Shown: in pieces, positions 63,098-64,000 of the stretch
How positions within the stretch are numbered: position 1 is the first letter of the stretch
How the letters are laid out: each line of letters begins with the position of its first letter
NCBI GenBank assembly: GCA_039090855.1
Contig: CM076999.1
Location: 116,497,072 to 116,561,071 of the forward strand
Source: Macrothele yani
Lineage: Eukaryota; Arthropoda; Arachnida; Araneae; Macrothelidae
Reading direction: 5' to 3'
DNA length: 64,000 bases
The notes under the pieces: model-generated
What the model was told of the DNA's origin: nothing
Databases searched by the model: none
Seen by the model: the letters and a program-made list of their open reading frames with translations, nothing else
Position numbers and translations under genes: made by a program

Positions 63098-63263
63098 CTG
63101 AAAAAAAAAAAATGTGAAATGTTAAAGAGGACAGAACTTGAACTACCACTTTTCTGGCTTGAAAACTATCAATTTAGTTTTCAATTTTTTTAATTCATAA
63201 AGCAAATCATTAATATGCTATATAAAAATGGCAATGTTCTAGGGCAAAATGCTTTATAGTATA

Positions 63264-64000
63264 CACTGAGTGGCCACTTTATTATGACCACCCCCTCAGT
63301 ACTTCGTTGGGCCACCTTTTGCCTTTAATACTGCGTTGATTCTTCGTGGCATGGACTCCACGAGATGTTGATAGGTGGTTTGTGGAATCTGAGACTATGC
63401 TTGATGAATAGCACTTTCCAGGAGTGGGAGATTGCAGGGTTGTGGATCCAGCTGTCTGATGGCTCGTTCAACTTCATCCCACAAATTCTCGATGGCGTTG
63501 AGATCTGGAGATTGTGGGGGACACCTAAGCAAAGTAAACTCACCGGCATGTTCCTGAAACCAATCCTGTACAATACGAGCACTATGGCAGGATGCATTAT
63601 CTTGTTGAAAGTAGCCATTGCCATTGGGATAAACCATCCACATGAAAAGATGCACTTGGTCTGCAATGATGTTTAGATATGATGTACCAGTCAGACGTTG
63701 ATCAACACGAATTAAAGGGCCCAAAGCATGCCAGGAAAACATTCCCCAAACCATAACGTTGCCTCCACCAGCTTGAAGGGTTATAGCAATGCATTTAGGG
63801 TCCATGCTTTCGTGCTGTTTCCGTCAGGCTGCCATATCCCATCCGATGCAGTGTACGGTGAACAGTGCATGCAGAGATCATTTGAGGGGATCCTCGATTA
63901 AGATGGTCTGTAATTTGCTGCACTGTTGCCCTTCTGTTGTCTGTTACCAGTCTGGACACTCTCCATTCCGCCCAAGCAGTCACTAGTCGATGACGACCAC
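63264..64000 (-). mobile_element. Tc1-like transposon (Tc1-H), cut by the window edge
   Basis: The tip CACTGAGTGGCCACTTTATT ATGACC follows TA at 63262-63263. It shares the ATTATGACCACCCCC subterminal text with Tc1-C. The other end is outside the window. Confidence 0.88.
63296..63983 (-). pseudogene. Tc1-like transposase (Tc1-H), best preserved in the window
   Basis: Partial at the N-terminus. WRVSRLVTDNRRATVQQITD then RTLHRMGYGS form the second half of the DNA-binding domain. After one frameshift near 63800, 136 residues are open: GGGNVMVWGMFSWHALGPLI, YFQQDNASCHSARIVQDWFQ (second D) and PPQSPDLNAIENLWDEVERA (E site, 34 residues after the D). An in-frame TAG replaces the tryptophan codon in HQAWSQIP near 63393; beyond it the normal tail SMPRRINAVLKAKGGPTKY is intact to TGA at 63296. 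With two visible lesions it is inactive but young. Confidence 0.88.

Overview
This is eukaryotic DNA: AT-rich, intron-bearing and dominated by decayed transposons. It is almost certainly from an invertebrate animal. An arthropod fits best, because of the density of Tc1/mariner, hAT, Helitron, Penelope-like and tRNA-SINE copies. The species cannot be fixed from the sequence; a large-genome chelicerate such as a horseshoe crab would fit, but that is a guess.

Only one host gene is convincing. Six small exons on the minus strand (63037-63097, 56334-56392, 47715-47823, 39563-39631, 31389-31451 and 20549-20745) join in frame, with GT-AG junctions, into the last 185 residues of RCE1. RCE1 is the CAAX prenyl protease 2 of the endoplasmic reticulum. 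The catalytic glutamate, both histidines and the asparagine are all visible. The N-terminal exons lie beyond the right edge. The five introns (about 6.6 to 10.6 kb) are packed with transposons, and the region from 1 to about 20.2 kb is the 3' flank.

Layout. 1-10 kb: a Penelope GIY-YIG fragment, several large inverted repeats, a short Helitron and a pogo/Tigger-like element carrying a 33-bp minisatellite. 10-20 kb: a deleted hAT, a Tc1 split by a SINE, a minisatellite and a minus-strand Helitron. 20.5-31.4 kb (last RCE1 intron): Tc1 and mariner elements, a Merlin-like fragment and a reverse-transcriptase fragment. 32-39.5 kb: a hAT carrying a Penelope-like element, a palindrome with arms of about 650 bp, and a 190-bp tandem array split by a palindromic Penelope terminus. 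39.6-47.7 kb: an RTE-like LINE split by a mariner and a Tc1, then another mariner and another Tc1. 48-56 kb: a hAT MITE, a Tc1 containing about 15 tandem copies of a 143-bp piece of its own transposase gene, and tRNA-like SINEs. 56.4-63 kb: satellite arrays and mariner copies. 63.3-64 kb: a better-preserved Tc1 cut by the window edge.

The most unusual observation is that three different Tc1 copies (about 13.2, 28.0 and 51 kb) each contain internal tandem amplification of a transposase-derived unit of close to nucleosome length (150, 145 and 143 bp). This looks like satellite DNA arising inside transposons. All transposase and reverse-transcriptase genes seen are damaged by stops or frameshifts.
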